A stretch of 64,000 nt of DNA from CAMFLJ01 sp963702555 (lineage in GTDB: Bacteria; Actinomycetota; Acidimicrobiia; Acidimicrobiales; Acidimicrobilacustridaceae), in NCBI GenBank assembly GCA_963702555.1, contig CAVPCW010000012.1, forward strand, positions 186,001-250,000, given 5' to 3'. Shown here piece after piece: positions 27,002 through 36,540 of the stretch. The position numbers were made by a program, and so were the translations under genes. The notes below the pieces were generated by a model. The model worked only from the letters and a program-made list of their open reading frames with translations, did not search any database and was not told where the DNA came from. How positions within the stretch are numbered: the first letter of the stretch is position 1; each line of letters starts with the position of its first letter.

Positions 27002-28855
27002 CTAACCGGCCCCACCGACACCCCGGCCCGCCGGAGGGCCATCTCCGACGAGGGCCACCTCGACCTCGAGACGTTCGCCCGACGAGCGGGCTCGCACCCG
27101 CAGGCCGCCCGCCTCCACGACCTCGGACGGGGGCTCGACGGCGTCCGCGGCGGGGCTGCCACGCGGCGCCCAGACGAGATCGACGTCGACCCGCTCCGCG
27201 AGCACCGCGAGGGTGCCGGCCGCCTGGGGCCCGGCCGAACGGAGCACGACGAGATCGAGACGGCGGACGCCGCGCTCGCGCAGGCCGGACAACACGGCGT
27301 CGGCCCGGGCATCTCCGCCGACGACCAGCACGGTGGCACCGACGCTCCCCCGCCACAGCTCGGCCCCGCCCACCTCGACCACACCGGACGCGGCGCCGCC
27401 GCCGACGTGCGGCGCGCCGACCAGCACCGCGACCGCCACCACCGCCAGCGCCACTCCGCGGCGCCGGTGCCGCTGCCGCCGACCGACCACCACCCCGACG
27501 GCGAGCAGCGCCCCGACGCCGGCGATCACCGGGAGGCCGACGCGCCCGAGCGGTGCGGCGGCGCCGACCCGGGCCACCTCGGAGACCCACGACAGCCCGA
27601 GACGGGTTGGCAGGTGGAGCACCCAGGCCACCCAGCCGGGTGCCATCCCGGCGACGAGGCCCGCCGTGCACCCCCACATCATCACCAGGCCCGCGACCGG
27701 CTCGGCGAGGAGGTTGGCCGGTAGGGCGGCCACCGGCATCGGGCCGAATGTGGGCACGAGCAACGGGGCCACCGCGGCCTGGGCCGAGAGGGTGACCGCC
27801 GCCGCCAGCCGCAGCCACGCCGGCCCCGGGAGGACGGCGGCGAGCGGTCGGGCGAGCACGATGATGCCGGCGGTGGCCGCCGTCGAGAGCCGGAAGCCGA
27901 GCGACTGCACGAGGAGGGGGTCGAGCAGCACCAACCCGGTCACGGCGAGGGCGAGGACGCGCACGCCGCTCACCGGACGCCCGAGCACCACCGCCACCGC
28001 ACCCACGCCGGCCATCACGGTCGCCCGCAGCACCGACGGCTCGAACCGGGTGACCGCGGCGAACACGACGAGCAGCCCGATCGTGGCGACGAAGCGCCCT
28101 CGTCGGCGGAGCCGTGCGATGAGGGGCGTGGCCACGGCGACCACGAACACGACGTTCTGCCCCGAGACCACCAACAGGTGGGACAGACCGGCGCCCTCGA
28201 AGTCGTCGGCCACCACCACCGAGGAGCCGCGGTCGTCACCGAGGACGAAGCCGGTGAACAGCGCCCGTTGGTGGGTGGGCAGCGAGGCCGCCCCGTCGAT
28301 CACCAGCGAGCGGATGCCGTTGACCAGGCGGACGAACGGTGTGCCGCGGTCGACGGGCGTCACCCGGTCGGCCACCAGCCGCGCCCGGACGTGCCGTGCC
28401 GCCGCCCGCCCAGGGTCGGCGAGGGCCTCGACACGACCCTCGACCTCGAGCCGCTCCCCCGCCCTGCGGCCGCCGAGCCGGCCGCCGGCCCCACCCCTGG
28501 CACTCAGCTCCAGGCGGCCGGAGCGGGAGCGCACGTCGGCCCGCCAGCCGCCGAAGGAGGGCTCGGGGTCGCTGACGAGCACCACGACGCCCCGGAAGGT
28601 CCCGGACGGGAGGGGGCTGAGCCCCGCCCGGGCCTGGTGGGCCAGCCCCGAGGCCAGCAGCCCCAGGGCCGCGGCCAGCACGAGCGCCCGCCCCGCCCCC
28701 AGGGCGACGACGACCGCGGCGACCCCGACCGCGACGGGTGCCGGGCCAGGGCGGAGTGCACCCGCCACCGTCGCGCCGGCGATCACCACCACCCCCGCAT
28801 CGGTGAGGGGTCCCCGACGCCACAGGCCGAGCGGCGATCGGGAGGTCCGGGTCAT
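27002..28855 (-). CDS. comEC: DNA internalisation channel protein ComEC/Rec2
   Basis: 617 residues, intact, ATG 28855. The N-terminal DUF4131 region ('GTFRGVVVLVSDPEPSFGGW') is followed by the Competence domain with the diagnostic 'LFTGFVLGDDRG ... DDFEGAGLSHLLVVSGQNVVFVV', 'LRATVMAGVGAVA', 'LLDPLLVQSLGFRLSTAATAGI' and about ten membrane helices. The C-terminal metallo-beta-lactamase part is short and lacks a clear HxHxDH ('VLVVGGDARADAVLSGLRERGV ... LDLVVLRSAG'), so nuclease activity is doubtful. It is coupled to comEA upstream (ATGA) and ends eleven bases before folP. Confidence 0.9.
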   Translation of the reverse strand: MTRTSRSPLGLWRRGPLTDAGVVVIAGATVAGALRPGPAPVAVGVAAVVVALGAGRALVLAAALGLLASGLAHQARAGLSPLPSGTFRGVVVLVSDPEPSFGGWRADVRSRSGRLELSARGGAGGRLGGRRAGERLEVEGRVEALADPGRAAARHVRARLVADRVTPVDRGTPFVRLVNGIRSLVIDGAASLPTHQRALFTGFVLGDDRGSSVVVADDFEGAGLSHLLVVSGQNVVFVVAVATPLIARLRRRGRFVATIGLLVVFAAVTRFEPSVLRATVMAGVGAVAVVLGRPVSGVRVLALAVTGLVLLDPLLVQSLGFRLSTAATAGIIVLARPLAAVLPGPAWLRLAAAVTLSAQAAVAPLLVPTFGPMPVAALPANLLAEPVAGLVMMWGCTAGLVAGMAPGWVAWVLHLPTRLGLSWVSEVARVGAAAPLGRVGLPVIAGVGALLAVGVVVGRRQRHRRRGVALAVVAVAVLVGAPHVGGGAASGVVEVGGAELWRGSVGATVLVVGGDARADAVLSGLRERGVRRLDLVVLRSAGPQAAGTLAVLAERVDVDLVWAPRGSPAADAVEPPSEVVEAGGLRVRARSSGERLEVEVALVGDGPPAGRGVGGAG

Positions 28856-29658
28856 CCGACGGAGACGAGGTCGCGGAGGGCCTCCAGCTTCGCCGGACCG
28901 ATGCCCCTGACGTCGAGCAGGCCGTCGACTGCGGTGAAGGGGCCGTTGCGCTCGCGGTGCGCCACGATGGCGGCGGCCGTCGCCGGGCCGACGCCGGGGA
29001 GGCCGTCGAGCTCCTCCGCCGTGGCCGTGTTGAGGTCGAGCGGACCGGACGGTGCGGCCGTGGTGCCGCCGGAGGCCGCGCCGCCTTCGGGGCCGACCAC
29101 CGCCGGGGAGGCCTCACCCCGACGAGGCACGTAGAGGCGCTGGCCGTCGGCCAGCGGCGCGGCCAGGTTCAGCCGGTCGAGGTCGGCGTCGAGGGCCGGG
29201 CCGCCAGCGGCGTCGAGGAGGTCGGCCACCCGTGACCCCGGAGGCAGCCGGTGGAGGCCCGGACGGCTCACGGCACCCGCCGCGTGCACGACGATCCCTG
29301 GCGCGGCGGTGGTGGTGCTGGCCCCCGTCGCGCCGGACACGCCGCCGATGCCGGCCGCCCCTGGGACCGTGACGGCGGAGCCGGAGAACAGGTCACCGGT
29401 GCCTCCCTCCTGGGCTCCGACCGGCCGGAGCGCGATCCACGCGAGCGCGACGAGCAGCACGACCAGGGCACCCCCGAACGCGAGCACCGCAGCTCGCCTG
29501 GGCACCGGGCCGAGCTCGTCGACCGCCCGGGTGATCGCACCCCATCGACCGCCCCCTGCCCCGGGCGAGCCCGCACGCGGCGGTGACGCCCGGCCCTCGC
29601 TCAGCGCCTTCAGCGCAGCGGCGGCGCGCTCGTCGATCTCGGTCCCGTGGTCGTCCAC
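28852..29658 (-). CDS. comEA: DNA-binding competence protein ComEA (SLBB + helix-hairpin-helix)
   Basis: 268 residues from ATG 29658. A cytoplasmic head of about 50 residues precedes one membrane helix ('AAVLAFGGALVVLLVALAWIAL'). A Thr/Ala-rich linker, an SLBB domain ('GIVVHAAGAVSRPGLHRLPPGSRVADLLDAAGG', 'RLNLAAPLADGQRLYVPRRG') and a C-terminal double helix-hairpin-helix ('LDLNTATAEELDGLPGVGPATAAAIVAHRERNG ... LLDVRGIGPAKLEALRDL') follow. ComEA captures incoming double-stranded DNA outside the membrane and passes it to ComEC. No type IV pilus or comF genes are in the window, so competence itself is unproven. Confidence 0.92.
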   Translation of the reverse strand: MDDHGTEIDERAAAALKALSEGRASPPRAGSPGAGGGRWGAITRAVDELGPVPRRAAVLAFGGALVVLLVALAWIALRPVGAQEGGTGDLFSGSAVTVPGAAGIGGVSGATGASTTTAAPGIVVHAAGAVSRPGLHRLPPGSRVADLLDAAGGPALDADLDRLNLAAPLADGQRLYVPRRGEASPAVVGPEGGAASGGTTAAPSGPLDLNTATAEELDGLPGVGPATAAAIVAHRERNGPFTAVDGLLDVRGIGPAKLEALRDLVSVG

Positions 29659-29799
29659 GGCACACCCCCGGCACAGGTGGGCGCCGTGTCGACGGCGCCT
29701 CGGCTCATGGGGGAAGTGACCTCCGGGCGGGCCCGGGGAGGGGACAGGCTAGGCCGTCGACGGCCGCGTGGGAAGGCCCCGGACCACGAGGGCCGGCGC

Positions 29800-30511
29800 T
29801 CAGAAGAGCCGGGTGGTGAGCTGGCGGCGGTAGGCGCCCGTGCGGGGGTCGTCGGCGCCGAGGATCTCGAGCAGGTCGAGGAACTCCTGTCGGGCGGCGT
29901 CGTCGGCCTTGACCTGATCGAGCAGGACCAGGAGCCGGGCTTCGATGTCGGCATCGCTCGTGTAGTTGCCGCCGCTGCGGGCGAGGGCGGCCACCCGCCG
30001 GGTCTCCGGGGTCTCGGGGATGCGGGCGAGCAGCTCGAGGGCCTCTTCGCCCCGCTCCTCTCCCACGAGCAGCTCGGCCAGGTCGACGATCGCCCCCGCG
30101 TTCGTCGGGCTCGAGCTCGAGCGCCGCACGCAGTGAGGCCTCGTCGCCGATCTCGCGGAGCCGCTCGACCTCGGTCTGCTCCTCGGTGGGGAGGAGGCGG
30201 GCGACGAACTCGCGCACGGCGTCCTCCCCCTGGGCGCCGACGAAGCCGTCGACGATCTTGCCGCCGGCGACGGCGTACACGGCCGGGATGCTCTGCACCT
30301 GGAACGCCTGCGACGTGGCCGGGTTGGCGTCGACGTCGACCTTGGCCAACACGACCTGGCCGCCGGTCTCGTCGATGACCGATTCGAGGATGGGGCCGAG
30401 GGTCTTGCACGGCCCGCACCACTCCGCCCACAGGTCGACGACCACCGGCGTGGTCATCGAGCGCTCGAGCACGTCGGTCTGGAAGGTCGCATCGCTCACG
30501 TCGATCGTCAC
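29800..30511 (-). CDS. Thioredoxin-domain co-chaperone (YbbN/CnoX-like), one frameshift
   Basis: About 236 residues from GTG 30511. The thioredoxin domain ('VTIDVSDATFQTDVLERS') holds the active site 'WAEWCGPCKTLGP' at about residues 28-34 and the cis-Pro in 'VQSIPAVYAV'. After a break near 30115 a TPR-like helical tail follows ('AIVDLAELLVGEERGEEALELLARIPETPETRRVAAL ... DDARTGAYRRQL'-type). That fusion is typical of YbbN/CnoX holdase-thioredoxins; in E. coli YbbN the active site lacks a Cys, whereas here CGPC is complete, so redox activity is likely. It is the first gene of the minus-strand run toward comEA. Confidence 0.85.
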
Positions 30512-30608
30512 ACCGACAGGATACGGCCGTGGGCGGGGACCGAGGCCCGGGCGACGTGACGGACGGGGCCGGTAGCGTGGCCGGGCACCCATCGACGAGG
30601 AGACCTTC

Positions 30609-31661
30609 GTGGACCAGACGGCCGCACCGGCCGGCATCGACCCCGGCAACATCACGACCTGGATGATCGGCCACGAGCCGTCGGTCGTGGCGCCGCTGTC
30701 GTTCGAACTGATCACCGGTGGCCTCTCCAACCTGACCTACCTGGTCACCGACGCCACCGACCGCCGCTGGGTGCTGCGCCGGCCCCCGCTCGGGCACGTG
30801 CTCGCCACGGCCCACGACGTGGGCCGTGAGCATCGGATCATCACCGCGCTCGCCCCGACGCCCGTGCCCGTCGCCCCCTCGATCGGCCTCTGCACCGACG
30901 ACGCCGTGAACGGCGCGCCCTTCTACGTGATGGAGCACGTCGACGGCATCGTCGCCCGCGACACCGAGGCCGGCGGTCGCCTCGCCCCCGGCGCCCGGCA
31001 GCGGGCCGGCGCCGCTCTGGTCGAGGTCCTCGCCGCCATCCACGAGGTCGACGTCGACGCCGTCGGGCTCGGCGACCTCGGCCGCCGGGAGGCCTACGTC
31101 GAGCGCCAGCTCTCGCGATGGTCGCGCCAGTGGGAGGCCACGCGCGACGGCGAGGTCCCCGCGGTCGAGGACCTCCACGCCCGGCTGGCTGCATCGGTGC
31201 CGGCCCAGGGCCCCGCCGCGATCGTCCACGGCGACTACCGCCTCGACAACTGCATCCTCACCGCCGAGGGCGAGATCGCCGCCGTGCTCGACTGGGAGCT
31301 GTGCACCCTCGGCGACCCCCTCGCCGACGTCGGCCTCATGCTCGTCTACTGGGTCGAGGCCGGCGACGCCATCCAGACGGGGCTGCCCACCGCCACCACC
31401 CTCGACGGCTTCCCGAGCCGGGCCGAGCTCGTGCAGATGTACGCCGAGCGGTCCGGCCGCGACGTGAGCGAGATCGGCTACTACGTCGCCCTCGGCTACT
31501 GGAAGCTGGCCTGCATCCTCCAGGGCGTGCTCGTCCGGTACCGTGCCGGCGCGATGGGTGATCAAGGCGACGACTCCGGCCGGTTCTCCGATCAGGTCGC
31601 CGCCCTCGGCGCCGCCGGCATGGCGGCCCTCGACGGAGAGCTGGGTGCGTCCCGTGCCTGA
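30609..31661 (+). CDS. Phosphotransferase of the APH/ACAD10 family
   Basis: 350 residues from GTG 30609. The kinase-like APH fold is evident: a nucleotide-binding 'ELITGGLSNLTYLVTDATDRRWVLRRPP', catalytic 'AIVHGDYRLDNCIL' and a metal loop 'AVLDWELCTLGDPLADVGLMLVYW'. The subfamily resembles the kinase half of ACAD10-type 4-hydroxy-acyl-CoA phosphorylating enzymes rather than drug-resistance kinases; that is inference from the 'RPPPLG'-like lead and the DWE metal loop. It overlaps the PAC2 gene by eight bases. Confidence 0.8.
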   Translation: MDQTAAPAGIDPGNITTWMIGHEPSVVAPLSFELITGGLSNLTYLVTDATDRRWVLRRPPLGHVLATAHDVGREHRIITALAPTPVPVAPSIGLCTDDAVNGAPFYVMEHVDGIVARDTEAGGRLAPGARQRAGAALVEVLAAIHEVDVDAVGLGDLGRREAYVERQLSRWSRQWEATRDGEVPAVEDLHARLAASVPAQGPAAIVHGDYRLDNCILTAEGEIAAVLDWELCTLGDPLADVGLMLVYWVEAGDAIQTGLPTATTLDGFPSRAELVQMYAERSGRDVSEIGYYVALGYWKLACILQGVLVRYRAGAMGDQGDDSGRFSDQVAALGAAGMAALDGELGASRA

Positions 31662-32505
31662 GCTCTACCGCATCCACGAGGCCCCCGAGCTCATCGACCC
31701 CGTCCTGATCGTCGGCCTCGACGGCTGGATCGACGCCGGCTACGCCGCCGCCAACGCCGTCGGCACCATGCTCGAGGGTGCCGGCTACGTCACCATCGCC
31801 AGCTTCGACACCGACGTGCTGCTCGACCACCGGTCCCGCCGGCCCACGATGCACATCGACGACGGGATCGCCACCGGGCTCACCTGGCCCACGATCGAGC
31901 TGCGCGCCGCCACCGACGCCAACGGCGGCGAGGCCCTGTTCCTGGTCGGGGCCGAGCCCGACCACCTCTGGCGGGCCTTCTCCTCGGCCGTCGTCGACCT
32001 GGCCCACGAGTTCGGGGTCAGCGAGGTCGTGTCGCTCGGCGCCTACCCCGCAGCGGTCCCCCACACCAGGCCCGTGCGCGTCATCGCCACCTCCACCTCG
32101 GCCGAGCAGGCCAACCGGGTGGGCACGGTCGCCGGTCGCGTCGACGTGCCCGCCGGGATCCACGCCGCCATCGAGATGGCCGCCGCCGAGAGCGGCCTGC
32201 CGGCGCTCAGCCTCTGGGCCCAGGTGCCGCACTACTCCGCCGCCATGCCCTACCAGGAGGCCTCCGAGGCCCTCGTCACGGCACTGGCCCGCCACATCGG
32301 GTTGGAGTTCCCGGCCGGCACGCTCGGCGCCGACGCGGTGGCCACCCGGGCGCGCCTCGACGAGCTGGTCGGCAACAACGACGACCACCAGGCGATGCTG
32401 CGCCAGCTCGAGGTGCAGTTCGACGCCGACGACCTGCGCGGCCCGCTGCCGTCGGGCGACGACCTCGCCGCCGAGCTCGAGCAGTACCTCCGCGACCAGG
32501 AGTAG
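31654..32505 (+). CDS. PAC2-family protein (proteasome-assembly-chaperone-like)
   Basis: 283 residues from GTG 31654, within the end of the phosphotransferase gene. The PAC2 core reads 'PVLIVGLDGWIDAGYAAANAVGTMLE', 'LDHRSRRPTMHIDDG', 'LFLVGAEPDHLWRAFSSAVVDLAHEFGVSEVVSLGAYPAAVPHTRP' in pieces, and 'PALSLWAQVPHYSAAMPYQEASEALVTAL'. The C-terminal acidic helix is 'DDLAAELEQYL'. Archaeal and actinobacterial PAC2 proteins are thought to be proteasome-related. No proteasome genes are in the window, so the role is open. It converges on leuS with only eight bases between stops. Confidence 0.82.
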   Translation: MPELYRIHEAPELIDPVLIVGLDGWIDAGYAAANAVGTMLEGAGYVTIASFDTDVLLDHRSRRPTMHIDDGIATGLTWPTIELRAATDANGGEALFLVGAEPDHLWRAFSSAVVDLAHEFGVSEVVSLGAYPAAVPHTRPVRVIATSTSAEQANRVGTVAGRVDVPAGIHAAIEMAAAESGLPALSLWAQVPHYSAAMPYQEASEALVTALARHIGLEFPAGTLGADAVATRARLDELVGNNDDHQAMLRQLEVQFDADDLRGPLPSGDDLAAELEQYLRDQE

Positions 32506-32513
32506 CCCGGGGC

Positions 32514-34986
32514 TCAGCCGGCGACGATGTTGACCAGCTGCGGCGGCCGGGCGATCACCTTGCGCGGCGGGTTGCCGCCCAGGTGGGCCTGGACCTTCTC
32601 GCTGGCGAGGGCCAGCGCCTCGGCCTCGGCGGCGTCGACGCCGGCGGGCACCTCGATGCGGTCACGGACCTTGCCGTTCACCTGCACGACCATGGTGACG
32701 GTGTCGACCACGAGCTTGGCCGGATCGGCGACGGGCCACTCCTCCTCGTGCACGTGGCCGCCCCGACGGCGCTCCCACAGCTCGGCCGAGACGTGTGGCG
32801 CCATCGGGGCCATGAGCAGCAGCAGGGTGTCGACCGCCTCGTCGAGGGTGGCCCGGCGCACGCCGGCGTCGCCCTGGACGTAGCGGTAGAGCTCGTTGGT
32901 GAACTCCATGAACGCGGCGACGACGGTGTTGTACGACCAGCGCTCGTAGTCGTCGCTGACCTTGGCGATGAGTCGGTGGGTCGAGCGGTCGACGGCGATG
33001 TCGGCGTCGGTGGGCTCACGGTCGACGGGCGCTCCCCCGACCTCGCCCGACGCCAGACGCCAGAGGCGGCTGAGGAAGCGTTCGCACCCGTCGATGCCGA
33101 CGCCCTCCCAGTCGACGTCGTCCTGCGGCGGCCCGACGAAGAGGTGGGCCAGGCGCAGCGCATCGGCGCCTTCGGCGTCGAGGATCTCCTCGGGCGCGAC
33201 CAGGTTGCCCTTCGACTTCGACATCTTGTCGCCACCCAGACGGATCATGCCCTGGGTGAACAGCCGCGAGAACGGCTCCCGCAGCTCCTTCGGCGCCACG
33301 CCGAGGTCGGCCAGCGCCTTGGTGAAGAAGCGGGCGTACATCAGGTGGAGGATGGCGTGCTCGACCCCGCCGATGTACTGGTCGACCGGCATCCACGCGG
33401 CGGCCGCGTCGACCGACACGGGCGCCTCGGTGCTCCACGGCTCGCAGAAGCGGAGGAAGTACCACGACGAGTCGACGAAGGTGTCCATCGTGTCGGTCTC
33501 GCGGGTGGCGGGCCCACCGCACGAAGGGCAGGTCGTGTGAAGGAAGCCCTCGTTGCTGCGCAGCGGTGATTCGCCGGTGGGCAGGAACTCGACGTCGTCG
33601 GGTGCCAGCACCGGCAGCTGGTCGTCGGGCACCGGCACGATGCCGCAGCCGTCGCAGTAGATCACGGGGATCGGGCAGCCCCAGAAGCGCTGACGGCTGA
33701 CCAGCCAGTCGCGGAGGCGGTAGTTCACCTTGCCCTCGCCGATGCCCTCGGCCTCGAGGAAGGCGATGGCCGCGGCGATGGCCTCGCCCTTGCCCATGCC
33801 GTCCATGAAGCCGCTGTTGACGTGGATGCCCTCGCCGGTGAACGCCTCACCTTCCCAGCCGTCGGGTGGCTGGATGGTGCGAACGACGGGCAGGCCGTGC
33901 ACCTGGGCGAAGTCCCAGTCGCGCTGGTCCTCTGCGGGCACGGCCATGATCGCCCCGGTGCCGTAGCCCATGAGCACGTAGTCGGCGAGGTAGAGCGGCA
34001 CGGGTGAGCCGGTGAAGGGGTTGCGCAGGTAGGCGCCGGTGAAGATGCCACGCTTGTCGAGCGAGCCCTCCGACGACATCCGCTCGACGTCGCTGGCCAT
34101 CCGGGCCTCGGCCACGAACGCGTCGATCTCGGCCCGCCGCTCGTCGGCGACGATCGTGGCGACCAGCGGGTGCTCGGGCGCCATCACCGCGTAGGTCATG
34201 CCGAAGCTGGTGTCGGGGCGGGTGGTGAACACCCTGACAGCGGCCCCGTCGGCGCGAGGCGTGCCCTCGGCGTCGGTGACGGCCATGTCGAACTCGGCAC
34301 CCTCGGAGCGGCCGATCCAGTTGCGCTGCATCGTCTTGACCCGCTCGGGCCACTCGAGCCCGTCGAGGTCGTCGAGGAGCTGGTCGGCGTAGTCGGTGAT
34401 GCGGAAGAACCACTGCTCGAGGTCGCGCTTCTCGACCACGGCACCCGACCGCTCGGCCGTGCCGTCGGGCAGGACCTGCTCGTTGGCCAGCACGGTCTGG
34501 TCGACGGGGCCCCAGTTCACGGTGGCCGACTCGCCGGTAGGCCAGGCCGGCCTCGAGCAGACGCAGGAAGATCCACTGGGTCCAGCGCTGGTACTCGGGG
34601 CTGTGGCTGGTGACCTGGCGGCGCCAGTCGTAGACGGCACCGATGCGCAGGATCGAGCTGCGGAGCTGCTCGATGCGCTCGTCGGTGAACTCACGGGGGT
34701 GGCGGCCGGTCTTGATGGCGGCGTTCTCGGCCGGCAGCCCGAAGCTGTCGAAGCCCATCGGCGAGAGCACGGCGTAGCCGTTCATCGTGCGGTGGCGGAC
34801 GTTGAGGTCGCCGAAGGTGTAGTTGCGGACGTGGCCCATGTGCGCCGCACCGCTCGGGTACGGGTACATGCACAGCGTGTACCAGTGGGGGCGGGGGTCG
34901 TCGTTGTCGACCTCGTAGGTGCCGTGCTCGGCCCAGTAGGCCTGCCACTTCTGCTCGATCACCTGGGGGTCGTAGCCGTCAGCCAT
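32514..34986 (-). CDS. leuS: Leucyl-tRNA synthetase (one frameshift)
   Basis: About 823 residues from ATG 34986 (MADGYDPQVIEQKWQAYW). The class I HIGH variant is 'PYPSGAAHMGHVRNY', and KMSKS is 'GGDKMSKSKGNLV'. The CP1 editing domain is present ('VRVFTTRPDTSFGMTYAVMAPEHPLV'), with a zinc-type insert 'CDGCGIVPVPD ... TTCPSCGGPATRETDTMDTFVDSSWYF'. A single break near 34545 lies in 'EAGLAYR ... ATVNWGPVDQTVLANEQV'. Size and motif order fit the bacterial enzyme. It is monocistronic, convergent with the PAC2 gene and divergent from tRNA-Ala. Confidence 0.95.
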
Positions 34987-35062
34987 AGGCCGGACATCGT
35001 ACGCGGTGGCTGTCGCACCCCCGGCGTACCTTGTCGGCCACCGTGCTCGACGTGCGTCGATT

Positions 35063-35090
35063 TTGCGACCCGGTTCACTGACGGTAAAGT
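35063..35090 (+). promoter_or_regulatory. Candidate promoter of tRNA-Ala
   Basis: TTGCGA (35063-35068) and TAAAGT (35085-35090) with a 16-base spacer end 13 bases before the tRNA, in the only AT-richer patch of the leuS-tRNA gap. Confidence 0.5.
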
Positions 35091-35103
35091 CAACGGTCCC
35101 TAC

Positions 35104-35176
35104 GGGGCTATAGCTCAGTTGGTAGAGCGCTTCCATGGCATGGAAGAGGTCAGGAGTTCGATTCTCCTTAGCTCCA
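35104..35176 (+). tRNA. tRNA-Ala (anticodon GGC)
   Basis: A 73-base cloverleaf: acceptor GGGGCTA/TAGCTCC (one G-T pair), D-arm GCTC/GAGC, anticodon stem CTTCC/GGAAG with loop ATGGCAT (anticodon GGC), variable AGGTC, T-arm AGGAG-TTCGATT-CTCCT, discriminator A. The G3-T70 pair, the main alanine identity element, is present in the acceptor stem. Confidence 0.95.
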
Positions 35177-35193
35177 CAACGAACGGCAGGACC

Positions 35194-35220
35194 GAGAGAC
35201 CAGCCCCAGGCTGGTCTCTC
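35194..35220 (+). terminator. Strong hairpin after tRNA-Ala
   Basis: GAGAGACCAGCC and GGCTGGTCTCTC form a perfect 12-pair stem with a CCA loop, 18 bases beyond the tRNA. No long T-run follows, as usual in high-GC actinobacteria, but position and stability indicate transcription termination. Confidence 0.7.
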
Positions 35221-35308
35221 GCCGGTTTCGGGGCCGGCAACGGAGCGTTCACACGAGCATGACCTCCGACCCTCCCGACGTGGGCGGCCGACGCAGTACC
35301 GTCGCCGC

Positions 35309-35794
35309 ATGCAGGAGCTGATCGACCTGACGGCCGACCTTCCCGACCGGGCCCTCGCTGCCGGCGAGGTGCTCGTCGTGGAGGGAGAGGCCCCCGACCA
35401 CCTCTACGTCCTCCTCGAGGGGGAGCTCGTGGTTCGCCGGGGCGGCGACGACCTCATCGCCTTCGACCAGCCCGGCGCCTGCATCGGCGAGAAGGCCGTG
35501 CTGCTGGGTCGGCCCCACCGCTCGTCGGTCGTCGCCGTGGTCCCCTCACGGGTCCGGGTGATCGAGGGCGCCGCCGACCGCATCCACGAGAGCCCCGAGG
35601 TGCTGTTGGCCGTGGCCACGCTCCTGGCCGGGCGCCTCGAGATGGTCGAGTCGTTCCTGAGCGACCTGCAGCACCAGTACCGCGATGTCGACGGCGGGCT
35701 CGGCATGATCAGCGACGTGCTCGGCGCCCTCGCCCACCACCACGGCCCGAAGGCCAGCCCCGGATCGCTCCGCGATCCCGACCCGCTCTACTGA
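35309..35794 (+). CDS. Cyclic-nucleotide-binding domain protein
   Basis: 161 residues from ATG 35309. A single cNMP-binding beta-roll spans residues 15-110: 'LAAGEVLVVEGEAPDHLYVLLEGELVVRR', 'GACIGEKAVLLGRPHRSSVVAV' (the phosphate-binding cassette position, here GEKAVLLGRPHR) and 'VRVIEG'. A C-terminal helix 'LLAGRLEMVESFLSDLQHQY' has no DNA-binding domain, so it is not a CRP-type regulator. The 3' end overlaps the convergent metallophosphoesterase copy by seven bases. The last third (from about 35585) is repeated downstream in damaged form. Confidence 0.8.
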   Translation: MQELIDLTADLPDRALAAGEVLVVEGEAPDHLYVLLEGELVVRRGGDDLIAFDQPGACIGEKAVLLGRPHRSSVVAVVPSRVRVIEGAADRIHESPEVLLAVATLLAGRLEMVESFLSDLQHQYRDVDGGLGMISDVLGALAHHHGPKASPGSLRDPDPLY

Positions 35795-36270
35795 GCCACC
35801 GGCTCCACGGCGTCGAGGGACTGCTCCTCGGTGCGGTCGTAGGACCACCACGACGCCGTCCAGGTGTCGAGGTCGATGACGGAGTGGCTCGGCTCCGGGC
35901 CCGTCTCGTGGCCCGCGTTGACGATCCAGGTCGATCCGCGAGCGCCTACCCACGACCCGCCGTCGACCCACGGTGACTGGTGGACGTGGCCGGTGAGGAC
36001 CAGGTCGGGCCGGAAGCGGTCGATCCAGCCGGCGAGGTCGGCGTCGCCGTAGGACTTGGTGCCCACCCAGCTCACCGGGACGTCGGGGGGCGGCCAGTGG
36101 TACACCCAGATCCAGCGCCGGGGAGCGTCGGGCGCACCCCGGGCCTCGGCGAGGTCCTCGAGGCGCGACTCGAGGCGCTCACGACCGATCGGCCCGTCCC
36201 ACCAGGGGTGGACGTCGATCTGGGCGTCGCCGACCACCAACGAGCCGTTGTCGACCACGACCCCGGCGTC
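35585..36270. repeat. Duplicated segment, copy A
   Basis: This stretch contains the last third of the cNMP-domain gene and, on the other strand, the 3' two thirds of a metallophosphoesterase gene. It recurs in the same orientation at about 36350-36995 with high but imperfect identity, including real substitutions as well as many deletions. Copy A reads cleanly in both genes. It may be a true tandem duplication or two strain variants joined in assembly. Confidence 0.8.
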
Positions 36271-36275
36271 GGTGG
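35788..36275 (-). pseudogene. Metallophosphoesterase, 5'-truncated copy
   Basis: On the minus strand this reads 'WLAKATDAGVVVDNGSLVVGDAQIDVHPWWDG', 'RWIWVYHWPPPDVPVSWVGTKSYGDADL', 'RPDLVLTGHVHQSPWVDGGSW', ending 'LDAVEPVAQ' at 35788. It therefore has the C-terminal GHxH metal motif but lacks the N-terminal DxH, GD and GNHD motifs, which occur only in the downstream full copy. Upstream of 36275 the frame runs into unrelated sequence. Either a real truncated duplicate or, more likely, the good-quality C-terminal half of one gene split by misassembly. Confidence 0.6.
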
Positions 36276-36349
36276 CCTTCGCCAGCCAGGGGCTGCTGGG
36301 GGACGGTGGGGGGCGGGTAGGGTGGGGTGTCGAGGACGCGCGAGCGCTC

Positions 36350-36540
36350 ACGAGGCCTGAGGTGCTGCTGCCGTGGACGCTCCTGGCGGCGCTGGAGATG
36401 GTCGAGTCGTTCTGAGTGATCTGCGCGCCAGTACCGAGACGTCGACGGTGGGCTCGGGATGATCAGCGACGTGCTCGGTGCCTCGCCGACCCCACGGCCC
36501 GAAGGCAAACCCGGGTTGCTGCGCGACCCGATCCGCTCTA
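36350..36540 (+). pseudogene. 3' remnant of the cNMP-domain gene (in copy B)
   Basis: Fragments equivalent to 'RLEMVESFLSDL', 'GLGMISDVLGA' and the terminal 'DPDPLY' of the gene at 35309-35794 appear here in three different frames ('ALEMVESF', then 'GLGMISDVLGASPT'), with no start and no intact frame. It exists only because of the segment duplication and should not be counted as a gene. Confidence 0.65.

Noticed and set aside
25108..27384. One 758-codon minus-strand frame joining part of comEC, folP and holA
   Set aside because: It is an accident of a frameshift in folP. Distinct starts at 26991 and 26163 and family homology show separate genes.
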